Of a stretch of 64,000 nucleotides of DNA, positions 53,750 through 64,000 are shown piece by piece. The DNA comes from Atherix ibis (taxonomy: Eukaryota > Arthropoda > Insecta > Diptera > Athericidae): contig CATQJD010000001.1 in NCBI GenBank assembly GCA_958298945.1, forward strand, positions 355,001 to 419,000. The letters run 5' to 3'. Under the pieces are notes generated by a model, which worked only from the letters and a program-made list of their open reading frames with translations, had not been told where the DNA came from and did not search any database. Positions within the stretch are counted from its first letter, which is position 1. Every line of letters starts with the position of its first letter. The position numbers were made by a program, and so were the translations under genes.

Positions 53750-54490
53750 TTCATATATCGCATTGTGTATTTTAATTGCGCCCATTCTTTCTTATCTTAG
53801 CCAAAAAAATTAACTATTTTTTGCAATTTTTTTTCAAATAAAATCTATATGTGGTTTAAAAATTTTTCATTCATCTATAATGGCACCACAATATTTCATT
53901 CTACCTACATTTTCTAAATAAATATTATTCAGTATAATGCTTGTATTATGCAATTTACCTTTAACGATCATACATTTTGATTTATCAACATCCAGTTTTA
54001 ATTTATTTATATTGAATTATAAATTCAATATAATTTTAGAGGCGCAATGAGCCATTCTGGCAAATTTTTTAAAGCAATTTTAGAGGCGCAATGAGCAGCA
54101 GATTCTCCTGTTACATATAAAAGGGCATCGTCAGCAAAAAGCCTTAAATTTGTTTCACCAACTACTTTGTGCATATTATAAATTCAAGAATTGAGGCTTG
54201 TGGTACTCCTGAATTAACTTCAAGTACATGACAAAAAGTCTCATTTACTTTAGTTTTTTGACTGCTTTCAAATATATATGATATAAACCATTCTAGTTCT
54301 GTTCCTTCAATACCATATTTTACAAGTTTCTGAAATAAAATTGAGCGATCGATAGTTTCAATGCTCTACGCAATTCCTAAAACACCGCTATTATTGATTT
54401 ACTATCATGGATTTCCATTTTCCATTCGGTGACTACCAAATTGATTAAAGCTTCATAATTATTATTCTTCCTGAATCCAGACTGATCGAA
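53750..54490 (-). pseudogene. Second LINE, reverse transcriptase fragment
   Basis: Minus-strand frames, with shifts, read DQSGFRKNNNYEALINLV, then LRLFADDALLYVTGESAA (the catalytic FADD box) and KLKLDVDKSKCMIVKGKLHN. These are RT motifs of a CR1/Jockey-like LINE different from the one at 55830. 'AATTTTAGAGGCGCAATGAG' is present twice (54016 and 54071), a short tandem duplication next to the FADD box. Confidence 0.7.
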
Positions 54491-54494
54491 ATTC

Positions 54495-55800
54495 AAAAAC
54501 TGTTGAATTCAGTATTAAAGGATTGTATCAACAAAATATGTATCGTGTATTTGGCCGATATATTAATATTTACTACTTCGTTAGAGAAACATATTAATAA
54601 TTTGATAAAAATATTTAACAGATTAAGAGCGGAGCTTCAAATCCATATCGATAAATGCAACTTGCTGAAGAAAGAGACAGAATATTTGGGGCACATTCTA
54701 ACTTGGGCTGGAATTAGGATAGTCCAAACAAAATTACATTTATTAGAGGTCTGAAATGATGAGGCAACCATAAACTAATAAAATCGTATCTCTTAATAAC
54801 GGTATTTTATAGAAAATTTATAAAGGATTATGCCAAAGTGGCGGTGCCATGCTTCGACCAGTAGCACGGGGCCATTATGTTCATTTCGGGTTGTCGTCTT
54901 TGACCAATACAGGTGTAACCTGTATTGTGTATATCTACGATTGGTCTTCCTTCCTTAAGCTGGTATTGATATTTCTGTGATTCTGATGGCTAATAGATGT
55001 TTCACTTGTTTTTTTTCCGAATTTTATGTCAATGAAAGGATAACGGCATAAAGATATCCAAGTAAAATGGAAAGAACGTGTTTTTTTCTTGGAAACCACC
55101 CCTTGAACGGTGGTCCACCACGATAATAACTGCTACAGAGCCTATTTTAAAAAAATAAGGAAATAAATTTAAATAACCCCAATTACATTGCTGCTTCCTT
55201 AAAATTAAAGGAGGTATTTACAGAATATCCGATATTATAATACTCTAATTATAACAAAAAATTAAAATTTAATACTAATACTAGTAACGTTGTATTGGGG
55301 ACCGTTCTGACACATTCCTTATTGTACAATAACACTAAATCACCACGAGCTAAACAATTCAGCGATTGAAAAGGAATAGTTAGCTGTAGTTTGGGGAACA
55401 AAATATATCAGGCCTTATCTTTTCGGAAATCAATTTGAGTTACTTAATGACCATCAACCAATTAAATGATTGTAAGTCAAATATACCGATAAAAATATTA
55501 ATGCAAGACATAAAAATTTACTGCAATAAAGGTAAAGAAAATAAAGTAGCTGCTTTTCTTAGTAGGATAAATCAGGATTAAAATAAAATGAATTCAGTCG
55601 AAAAGTAGGAGGACCAAAATAAGAAATATTTTTTTTCAGATGATAACATTCGCAGGAAAATCTACATGAATACATATATAATATATATTTTAAAAAAACA
55701 GTAGTTTATAGGTTTAAAACTCAATTTATAATAGTGGAAAATAAGGAAAAAGAAACGTTTAATAGAAGAAATATCTATGTAGAAAAACATGTACATAAAT
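54495..55800 (+). pseudogene. Gypsy RT-RNase H fragment (sense)
   Basis: The 83-codon frame 54503-54754 reads INKICIVYLADILIFTTSLE, where YLAD stands for the catalytic YLDD box (Asp to Ala), then KKETEYLGHIL. Later pieces are FYRKFIKDYAKVA (about 54805) and IEKE-LAVVWGTKYIRPYLFG, then LLNDHQPIK (about 55360-55470), the RNase H region (DHQPL). About 200 bp of unrelated sequence separates the first and last parts. Mutated and inactive. Confidence 0.75.
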
Positions 55801-56459
55801 CACAACAATAAATTTGTTATTTTTTATTTTTTTAAATTTATTTTTTTATCTGCAACTACAATCTTATTGTAACAAGCAAATTTACATAACATCTTAATTA
55901 ACAATCTTGTGCATCATGAAGTGGGAGTAAACACCCATCGGTGTTTCTCCAACTAACGGAAGTTAGATTCCTCTAGAAAATCTCTAGGCCATTGTCTCTT
56001 AAGTCTCCGATGAGTGTTTCCGGGGAGGGCTGCACAAGACAATTCTCTCACAAGTGGATTATGATGATAGGATAAACGGGAATGAAATTTTTGATAGCGG
56101 GAAATGCACAGGTTATGAACAAATGGAACATTTAGGTCACGATGTATGACAGTGTTACGAACATAAAAGGGGGCATCAACAATTTTACGGAGGATCTTGG
56201 ATTGTAAGGCCTGGATGCCATACGAATTGGAACGTTTCGTTGAACCCCAAAGTTCAATTCCATATGTCCAAATTGGTTTTATAATTGTATTGTAGATTAG
56301 AAGTTTACTTTTAATTGTTAGTTTCGAGCGTTTGTCCAGTAGTCTAAGAAGTTGTAGTTAACGTCTGTTAGCTTCAGCTCTTTTTAATCTAGTATATGGG
56401 TTCCATGTTAGTCTCTTGTCCAGGAAAAGTCCCAAATAACGCACTTTATCATATTGCGG

Positions 56460-58648
56460 TATCATGTTGCTATTAAGGTATAAAGGGGTAGGTTACCTTG
56501 ACAAAGTGTGAAAGTAATGTGAGCACTCTTCTGTTCATTTACCTTCACTCTCCATCTCTTAAACCAAGATTGAAGGTTGTGGATATGGGATTGTAAATTG
56601 TTGGAAGCTATGTCAGGATTTTTATGCGTAGCAAGTATGGCCGTATCATCTGCATAAGTAGCAATGATAGTATTAGGATAAGCTGGGATGTCATGCGTAT
56701 AAATATTATATAAGATGGGACCAAGGATACTGCCTTGTGGGACTCCGGCGAGAATAGGATATATTTCCGACGATTCTGAGTTGATTGCAACTTGGAAATG
56801 TCGTTGGGAGAGATATGAATTTATGATAAGGTAGTATGTTGAAGGAAGAAAGCTCTTGAGTTTCCAAAGGAGTCCAGGATGCCACACACGATCAAAAGCT
56901 TGGGAGATATCTAGAAATACTCTTTTCTCTCAAGAGAGGATGCAATATGGTCAACAATGCGATGGCATTGCTGGATAGTGGAGTGTTCAGATCGGAAGCC
57001 AAATTGGTGATCAGGAATAATTTTTTCGTTAACTAAGACAGAGTTGAGTCGTTTTAATAGCAGTTTTTCGAATATCTTACCAAGAATTGGTAAGAGGCTG
57101 ATAGGTCTATAGGAGGAAGGAGAATTAATGGATTTATTTGGTTTAGGAATCATTTTAATGACAGAATATTTCCACAGTAAGGGAAAATAGGTTGTACGCA
57201 GTATACTATTAAAAATATATGCGATTAAAACTAAACCTTTTCGGGAAATTTGCTTTAAAATAGGAGCTGTTATTAGATCATTACCAGGAGCTTTTTTATT
57301 GGGAAGGCGCAGAATTGTAGATTTAATTTCCGAGGGTTTAAAATTTTTGGGAGGAAGACTCATAGGGAGTGGGAACATTAGTTCTTCGATGATTTTGTTA
57401 GTATGTGATTTGTCTTCTATATCATCATGTGGAGCAAAAGTATTTACCAAATGTTTAGCAAATACTTCGGCTTTTTCTTTGTCTTTTTTGCCCAGTTACC
57501 GTCATTTTATTTCAGCGGGTGTGATGTTTTTTTGTACGAGAGTATTCGTCTAGTGGCTTCCCATAAAGAAATATTGCCACTAAGCGATTTTGTATAAGTT
57601 TCATGTCGTTCATTATAGTGCTTACTAATTTCCATTTTTAGTTCACGTTGTAGTCGGTTAAGTTCCTGTTTGTAGCTAGGCATTCGTACGCGTTACCACT
57701 TCATTCTCACTTTTCTTTTTTCGTTAATTAAAGTCCGTATTTGAGTTGGTAAATTTTGTTGTTCTGGTTGTGTAGTATTGTTAGAGATATGAGTGGTTGT
57801 GACTGCATGTTGTATATATATAGTGAGGTCATTTACAGCATCATTAACGTCATTTGCTGTTTTTAACGTTCGTTTCAAGTCAATCTGTTGGTCTAATTTG
57901 TACCTAAATCTGTTCTAGTCTATTTTGCCATTTATCAGCCTAGGATGAAGAGTCTTTAAGATTGGCTTAGAAATAAGGGTAAGGAGAACAGGACTATGAT
58001 CAGAGTTTAAATCGGAAAGAGTTTCAATACTAGAATTCATGGTAATTGAAGGAGTGCTAATGAAGTAATCGAGGATATCAGGTCGTTTTGAAACAGATGT
58101 TGGCCAGTATGTTGGATTTGGAGGGGAGGTTATTTGATATGATGTATGGGATAGAGCTTCTTGAAGAATCTTTCCTCGAGGGCTAGCAACGCGGCAACCC
58201 CACAGAGAGTGTTTTTAGCATTGTAATCACCACCCGCCAGGAACGATGCTCCAAGTGCATGTAGGAAGGATAAAAATTCGGAACCAGTTATGGATTTATT
58301 GGGAGGACAATATACAGATGCTACATTAAGATTAAATAAGGAGGTTTCAATTGTAACAACTGTGGATTGCAGGGATTCAGGGGAGAAATTGGAGTGAATG
58401 TTATGTTGAATGGATTTTCTTATAAGGATAGCTGTTCCACCATGCGCCGTATTGTCAGGATGATCAGTTCTGTATGTATCGTAGTCTCGTATCGTGAAGT
58501 ATGACCTGGATGTAAAGTGCGTTTCAGTTAATAGAGCAATGTCAATACGTCTGTCATGTAGGAGAATGTCCAGTTCTTGTCGATGGAGGTTCAATCCATT
58601 TGCGTTCCATAAAAGGATGGAGAGGGAATTTTCGGTAGACGACGACAT
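56460..58648 (-). pseudogene. Jockey LINE ORF2 (endonuclease + reverse transcriptase), frameshifted
   Basis: 58648-58130 is the apurinic-type endonuclease: LLWNANGL, LLTETHF, GGTAILIR, VYCPPN, AGGDYNAKN. After a frameshift the linker continues (57878-57693, other frames). The RT covers 57450-56911 (NKKAPGNDLI, SYRPISLLPILGKIFEKLLL, HQFGFRSEHSTIQQ) and 56887-56460 (LAGVPQGSILGPILYNIYTH and the catalytic YADDTAIL). At least four frameshifts or stops separate these blocks. It normally nicks the target and copies the RNA in place. Confidence 0.88.
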
Positions 58649-60019
58649 TTATTTTTGAACAGTGGACGATAAAGCTGACACAATGGACATGAAGGCATTT
58701 ACAAGTGGTGTTAGTATTTTATTAAGTTGCTCTATGAGTGTGTTGGTTAATTGGGAGAACATTGAGGATATATCTTGGGATAACAATGACGGAGGGGGAA
58801 TATAATTCTTACTACTATATTGTTGCTTTTGCGGTTGTTGTATTTGTGGCTGCTGTTGTTGAGGTTCTCGTTGTTTTGGTTGTTGCTGTTCCGTGTTTGA
58901 AATGCCTGCCGCGACCGCAGCAAACGACAAACCTTGCTGCACTGGTAAACTATTTATAGTAGTCGATTGGATGTTCTTTTTGGTGTGTGGGTTTATTTTC
59001 TCTTGAAGCTTCTTGTAAGTGGAGCAACCCTTATAATTTGCAGGATGGCTACCGTCGCAGAGAACGCATTTGGCTGGGATTGCCTTACTTTTACTGCAGT
59101 CTCTGGTGAGGTGTGCACCTGCACATTTCACGCATTATGGGCTATGTCTACAATACGACTTGGTGTGTCCGTACTCTTGGCATCTATGGCATTGTACTAT
59201 TTCTTTGCTAATGTACGGTTCTTCCACCTTTATCCTCGTATACATTAGCGTGTCAATTTTGAATATGTCCTTGTTGTTGGGAGCCGGTTTCAAGGACACG
59301 AAAAAAAGTGGCAATGGAGAATCTTTTTTCACACTGGAAATACTGGTGACGTTATGTCCTAGTATTTCTAGCTCACTTTTTATATCGTCAACGCATGTGG
59401 TGTGATGCAGATGACGAATTACAACTTTATAGGCCTTTTCTGCCTTTGATTGATAGGTGTGAAACGTTTGCTTTGTTTCCTCTAGAAGTTGAACAATGCT
59501 TCTATAAGCACCACCAGACTTGGCTTGTATTGCAAGTCCTTTCGCATTAGACTTGCATACGAATTGGTCAGTACCGATGCGTTTGGCAATGGTACGACCT
59601 AAGTTAGCAAAATTCGTGACATTTGTGACGAAGTTGGGTGGTGGCTTATAAGCATTGTCGGTGTTCGCTTGTGTATACGAGTTTGGAATTGCCGCACTTG
59701 TTGGAGTTTCGGACAACAGAGCAAATCTATTGCCGGAACCATTTTCTGTTGGCACCGATGCTGGCACGTACGTTCCCTTCTTTTGGTTTTTGGCCTTCGG
59801 CGATGAGCCAGGCGAGCTGATAGTGGTTACGTCTCTCTTTGTTGTTTTTGGACGTCGAGGACGTCCAACCGGTTTCACGAATTCTCTGCTGGCTGTGGAG
59901 TCTGTATCCTCACCAGCAGACGATATTGTAATTGTGTGCGATAACCGTTCATCGGTTATCGTTGACATTCCGTTTTTGGTCAGTGACCTCAGTTTTTTTT
60001 TTTTAACTATAACTGACAC
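58649..60019 (-). pseudogene. Jockey LINE ORF1 (gag-like), one nonsense codon
   Basis: About 457 codons in one frame with a single TAA at 59137-59135, probably a former CAA (Gln) between knuckles 1 and 2. The N-terminal part is basic and Ser/Thr-rich. The middle is the typical Jockey ORF1 domain (RIGTDQFVCKSNAKGLAIQA, then VVIRHLHHTTCVDDIKSELE, an RRM-like pattern). Three CCHC-type knuckles follow: CHRCQEYGHTKSYC, CVKCAGAHLTRDC and CVLCDGSHPANYKGC. The C-terminal part is Gln-rich. The protein would bind the element's RNA. The ORF1 TAA (58651-58649) is directly followed by the ORF2 ATG. Confidence 0.88.
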
Positions 60020-60050
60020 TTTTTAATTTGATTCTTTTTTCTTTTTTTTT

Positions 60051-60960
60051 TATTCACATTAATTAATTGTCTAACTTTGAGTTTTTTTTTGTGTGTTCAC
60101 AGTTATTTACAATAGTTTATTCAGAATTTTATTTTGAAAGTTTATTATTCACTATTATTTACTTAAATGAATAAAAACAAATTCCTTCAGAACTGATCTA
60201 CGTCCGACCTCGTGAAATGTTCGTACATCACTAATTTGTTATTTGATAGGAATTTTATAAGGTAAAAATTTAATTTTACTGAAACACCTTCTGATACGAA
60301 TGATATTATACATATGGATATTCAATCAATTTCATAGTAAACATTCATGTATCAATTTCATAGATAAATTCTCAAAACATGCAGTTTGTTTCAATTTAGA
60401 ACAAAGGTACAGTAAGATCGAGAAAATTTGACAGTATATATTGAATTAAAAGGAAAGTAAAAAGGGTTGTTTATGAAAACGAATTTGATACCGTTAATAT
60501 AAAAGAATTTTTTAAAGAGAAAGATAGAGAAGTACATTTAGTTAAACCAAATAGTAAAATTAAAATCTTTTTGATTTTACGATTTGGTTTAACAAAATCT
60601 TCAGGGTAAAAAAGATAGTATTAGAAATAAAAATTTATACAATAACCCCTTACAAACGAGGCTTATTACAAACAATGATGAAATAGATCTTTACAACCAA
60701 GGATGATCAAAACAAACAGGACATAGAAAATCATTTTGAAACTTACTAATAAACATAATTGACATAGTAACCAGCAAGGTAAAATAACCGATAATTTTAA
60801 TAAAGCATTTTCAATATTAGAAACCGTAATTGAATTGGATCCAAAAATTATAACATCAAAATTAAATGACATTGATGAAGTTACAAAGTAATTGCTGTCA
60901 GAAAAACTTTTGGTTGAGTATATGTTGAGAACTAATCTAGTTCAAAAGAAGGTCGACAAT
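60051..60960. other. AT-rich stretch with hairpin
   Basis: A hairpin at 60540-60594 ('GTTAAACCAAATAGTAAAAT' and its near complement 'ATTTTACGATTTGGTTTAAC'). Short open stretches such as AFSILETVIELDPKIITSKL on the + strand (60800-60880) have no family I can name; they end at the MITE and may be relics of another retroelement. Confidence 0.5.
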
Positions 60961-61287
60961 AGCTGTATTCCATTGGACCAATTTTACTACAGCGCTGTAG
61001 ACTCTCAATAAAATGAACATATCAATACAGCAGTAAAATACAATCACACAATAGTCACCAACAATACAGAGTTTATTCACACATAAACAATAAAAACAAA
61101 AATATGACATTTCAACATAACCAACGAACCCGCAAATCTATCTATTTTCACTGTAGCAACTACAATCCACCTAACGTACATTGTATGCTTAACTCCAGCG
61201 GAAAATTACTGCTCTGTTCGAGGTAAAGTAGATGATGACAGATACACAACTAGTGTAGTAGCAAAATTGGTCCAATGGAATACAGCT
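60961..61287. mobile_element. Harbinger-type MITE (copy 4)
   Basis: 327 bp; ends 'AGCTGTATTCCATTGGACCA' and complement 'TGGTCCAATGGAATACAGCT', flanked by AAT (60958-60960, 61288-61290). The interior matches the 18246 copy ('AACATAACCAACGAACCCGC'). The cleanest termini of the family in this window. Confidence 0.92.
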
Positions 61288-62700
61288 AATATTAAGCAAC
61301 ACATTGCTTCCGCTGGAATATCTATATAACAACAGATTTTCAAAATAATATTGCTTTAAAAAAAATTTTATATTAGACTAGGGTTAGCTAGATTTAATCA
61401 TGACAATGTTTTCTTTGCAATTAAACTGTCAATACAATCAGTAAAAGTAAATAAAAAATTCCTTATCCCGATCACAAATAAAAATTTAAAAGAAATCGTC
61501 GCAGATCTGCAGTATGTTGCCGAATTACACAATCACACTTATATTTTTGAAGAAAATATTAATCTTAAGTGAAGCAAAAATTGTATTTTTAAAAATAATT
61601 GTAAGTTAATTGAAATTTAACTAAGTGAATTATCGAGTTAGAAGATAATATGTTATTGCTTAATAATTTCGAAAATAAATTTATGAATAAGTTATGACGA
61701 AAGAAATTTCTTACTAAGGAAATTATTTCATTACTTACTAATATAAATAAAAAAATACAATAATAATGTATACAAAAACGTGGAACGATTTGTAATTCCA
61801 AAATCAGTTAATTTTTTTACAGCGATACAATCATAAAATCTGATTGATTTAAATTAAAAACGGTAGAAAACACAAAAATTTTAAAATAATTGGGAGACCG
61901 TAAAATTGTAAGTTCGGGAATTTTACCTTTTTTCAAAGTCGTGCTGATTAAACAATATATTATTTAAAATATATTTTAAGAATGCTAATAATTACAGTTG
62001 AAAAAATAATATTGGTGTATTGTTTTCTTTTACGAATATAATCCGTAAATAAATAGTTTTGAAACTCTTGTATCGACTGGCTCTTCCCGCGGACAGATTC
62101 TTCGCTCGCCTAATAGGCTCGTGATCAGGTCCACCGTTCGCTCAACGAACCAGCAATTCCAGAAGAAAGTTCGTACGATGTTTTGTTGACTGGTGCGTTA
62201 CCAACTTCATTCCGGCCAATGAGCAAGTTCACGAAACTAAAGCTAAGGCTACCATAACTAACAAAAATATTTGATAAAATTACAATGAAATATTCTGTGG
62301 AATATTCAGCGCAACTAAATCAAATGGTTACCAAGTTGTGTATATTAATTAATAAAAAAGTTTTTTTAAGGTATATGCTATTTCCTTAATTTTATATTAA
62401 GGAAATAGCCTATACCTTTAAAAAATGACGGAAGTCATAAAATCTGTGGGTAATCAATATTAACATACTCGCAATGTAAATAGGTCATTTACGAGCAGAA
62501 AACCGCGCATTGATTTATTTCCTTCCATTTAATTCTAATTCATTGGTTTATAGTTTTTCATAAATATTCTGCTTTTTTTCAGCACGCATGGTTATGTAGA
62601 GTGCAAGAAGAATCATTAGAAATATTTGCGGTAATTCAAATTTGCAAAATCTTCAAAAAATAGCATTATTATATCTACTTAATTTCATTATGTTTTATAG
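61288..62700. other. AT-rich upstream region of fs(1)h (probable 5' intron)
   Basis: It ends with a good splice acceptor (pyrimidine-rich, TTTTATAG at 62693-62700). It includes a GC-richer block (about 62070-62230) of unknown identity and a hairpin (62361-62425). The first part has broken frames similar in composition to 60.4-60.9 kb. No promoter could be pinpointed. Confidence 0.5.
62361..62425. repeat. Hairpin upstream of fs(1)h
   Basis: Arms of about 27 bases ('AAGGTATATGCTATTTCCTT' and 'AAGGAAATAGCCTATACCTT', flanked by T and A runs) with a short AT loop. One mismatch. May be a tiny fold-back element or a transcribed RNA hairpin. Confidence 0.85.
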
Positions 62701-63750
62701 TCTGGAACAAATAAAATAATGGAACAATCAAAAGTCAAAGATCAAATGACGATAGAACCAGTCAATGGTGTTGTCCAGCCACCAGTTGTACCACCTCCAG
62801 AAAGGCCAGGTCGGAGTACAAATCAGACACAATATCTCTTAAAAACAGTTATGAAGGCTGTATGGAAGCATCAATTTTCTTGGCCATTTCAGCAACCTGT
62901 GGATGCAAAAAAACTTAATCTTCCAGATTACCACAAAATTATAAAACAACCTATGGATTTGGGTACAATCAAGAAGCGTTTAGAAAATAATTATTATTAT
63001 GCCTCCAGTGAAGTATTGCAAGATTTCAACACAATGTTTACAAATTGCTATGTTTATAATAAACCTGGGGAAGATGTTGTAGTTATGGCTCAAACATTGG
63101 AGAAATTGTATTTAAGTAGGTTGGAAGGTATGCCGAAGGAAGAATTAGAGTTAGAAATATTCAACACTAAAATGACAAAAAAGAAAACGCGTTGTGCAAT
63201 TGGTTCTGTTGAAGCACATTTGTCAGTCGGTGGACCCAGAGGAAGACCAAGTTCAGCATTAGGTGGTGGAACCGTATCATCTACTGTGTCGCAAGTAGGT
63301 GTTACAACAATAGCAATAGCACCACCAATTTCTACTGTACCACCTTCTGGAATTCTCGGCAGTACTAACTCAACGACAACTAGTGCGCAATCTGCAACGC
63401 TGTTAGCACTACAGAATGCAAATAGTGGAAATGTACTTTTGTCTACAACCGGTGGTTTTAGTAACACCACGTTAGCAGGATCAATTACAAACGTTTCATG
63501 TACTGTTGTACCTAGCTGTATTGTCACAGTTTCTCAAACAGTTGGTACATCATCATCTTATATAGTAAATAATTCGCAAGCAGTTTCACTTGATGCTGTT
63601 ATACCTCCTCAGCAGCCCGCCAAAATAAAAAAAGGTGTTAAAAGAAAAGCAGACACAACAACACCTACGGCAACAGGATTTGTGTCATCGTATGCACCAA
63701 TTGACTCAAAAAGTGCGAAAGTAGCAACACGTCGGGATTCTGGGCGAAAG
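62701..63750 (+). CDS. fs(1)h: BET bromodomain protein, first coding exon (female sterile (1) homeotic / Brd2-3-4)
   Basis: The coding part starts at 62719 (18 bp after the acceptor) and runs 344 codons to a donor at 63751 (AAG|GTAAAA). Bromodomain 1 covers residues about 35-140: WPF shelf at 55-57 ([19 protein letters not shown]), [15 protein letters not shown], and the acetyl-lysine-binding Asn at 114 in [16 protein letters not shown] long Ser/Thr/Gly linker without known fold follows. [13 protein letters not shown] near residue 310 is a BET-specific motif placed ahead of bromodomain 2, which must lie in the next exon outside the window. BET proteins read acetylated histones and recruit P-TEFb/Mediator for transcription in the nucleus; in flies fs(1)h controls homeotic genes. 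The reading frame would hit a stop at 63807 only if the intron were retained. Confidence 0.95.
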
Positions 63751-64000
63751 GTAAAATTTCATAATTGTAAATTTCTACTAAATGGAATATATAATTTTTA
63801 TAATTAAATAATAATTAATAAATAATTTCAATGTAAAGCAAAATTTTGCAAGTGATATATTTACAGTGTGCAGTTTTGCTAGCTTATGCAGACTCGCAAA
63901 CAATATACGAATATTTAATGCTCAAATATTTTGTTAAAATTGATTTAAGTAAGTTGTGAATACGATGGTGATGTAAAAGAATAGAAGAAAATTGATTTTG
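63751..64000 (+). other. Intron of fs(1)h (start)
   Basis: AT-rich sequence after the GTAAAA donor; no exon seen before the window ends. Confidence 0.8.

Larger units (their letters stand above)
55830..60050 (-). mobile_element. Jockey-type LINE, nearly full length
   Basis: The 5' end is near 60050 and the 3' end near 55830 (T-rich on the + strand, i.e. a poly(A) end). Carries ORF1 (Zn-knuckle protein) and ORF2 (endonuclease and reverse transcriptase) on the minus strand. ORF1 has one stop and ORF2 several frameshifts. No target duplication could be identified. A truncated sister copy is at 50480-51330. Confidence 0.88.

Noticed and set aside
58738..59248. Plus-strand hydrophobic frames (73 and 93 codons)
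   Set aside because: Shadows of the Gln-rich and zinc-knuckle part of the Jockey ORF1 on the minus strand.
59655..60026. 123-codon plus-strand frame with signal-peptide-like parts
   Set aside because: Shadow of the N-terminal part of Jockey ORF1; the minus-strand frame has clear family motifs.
63090..63527. 145-codon minus-strand frame
   Set aside because: Antisense shadow of the low-complexity linker of fs(1)h.
1..64000. tRNA genes
   Set aside because: I saw no stretch with both internal promoter boxes and a foldable cloverleaf; the primer-binding sites at 24579 and 53033 are retroelement sites. A tRNAscan run would be decisive.

Overview
This is an AT-rich insect nuclear genome window, almost certainly from a fly (Diptera). 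The only host gene I can name is at the far right: the first coding exon of the BET bromodomain gene fs(1)h (Brd2/3/4 family) at 62701-63750. Nearly everything else is layered transposable-element debris. The repertoire (P superfamily, PIF/Harbinger, Helitron, hAT, mariner/Tc1, Ty3/gypsy, copia, Jockey-type LINEs) fits a brachyceran fly; I cannot name the species.

Left part (1-19.4 kb). Three head-to-tail units of about 2.3-3.5 kb (ancestral length about 2.9 kb), plus a broken fourth, make a tandem array. Each unit carries a non-autonomous P-superfamily element: P-type inverted termini, a relic of the first exon of a THAP-domain transposase, and a central segment absent from the related transposase-bearing element. 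That segment reads as a fragment of a host tetratricopeptide-repeat gene with apparent intron signals. The units were later hit by a Helitron (5146-5611) and by a Harbinger-type MITE family (2043-2680, 10954-11320, 18246-18607, plus a fifth at 60961-61287). The transposase-bearing relative of those MITEs is at 9455-10801. Unit 4 is split by a 7.35-kb insertion (11406-18758) with GGGCCC-type termini and a TAA duplication. Inside it lies a decayed, transposase-coding P-superfamily element (11629-17427), which includes a 66-bp exon present three times in tandem.

Middle part (19.4-45.2 kb). This is mostly Ty3/gypsy remains in both orientations, with a copia fragment, mariner relics and a truncated hAT transposase that still has a 335-codon open frame. 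A 4.76-kb segment (an antisense gypsy integrase/env-like relic followed by a sense gypsy LTR-gag-pol) is duplicated head-to-tail at about 99% identity (30370-35130 and 35131-39893). A short 5S-rRNA-like stretch sits at 43183-43243.

Right part (45.2-64 kb). A nearly intact Tc1-like element with DD34E motif and about 220-bp inverted repeats (45889-47518) is followed by LTR and mariner relics, an antisense gypsy LTR-gag-LTR remnant, LINE fragments and a near full-length but mutated Jockey-type LINE (55830-60050). An AT-rich stretch then leads to the fs(1)h exon. Elements inserted one into another give a relative chronology. No tRNA gene, complete rRNA gene or CRISPR array was seen.
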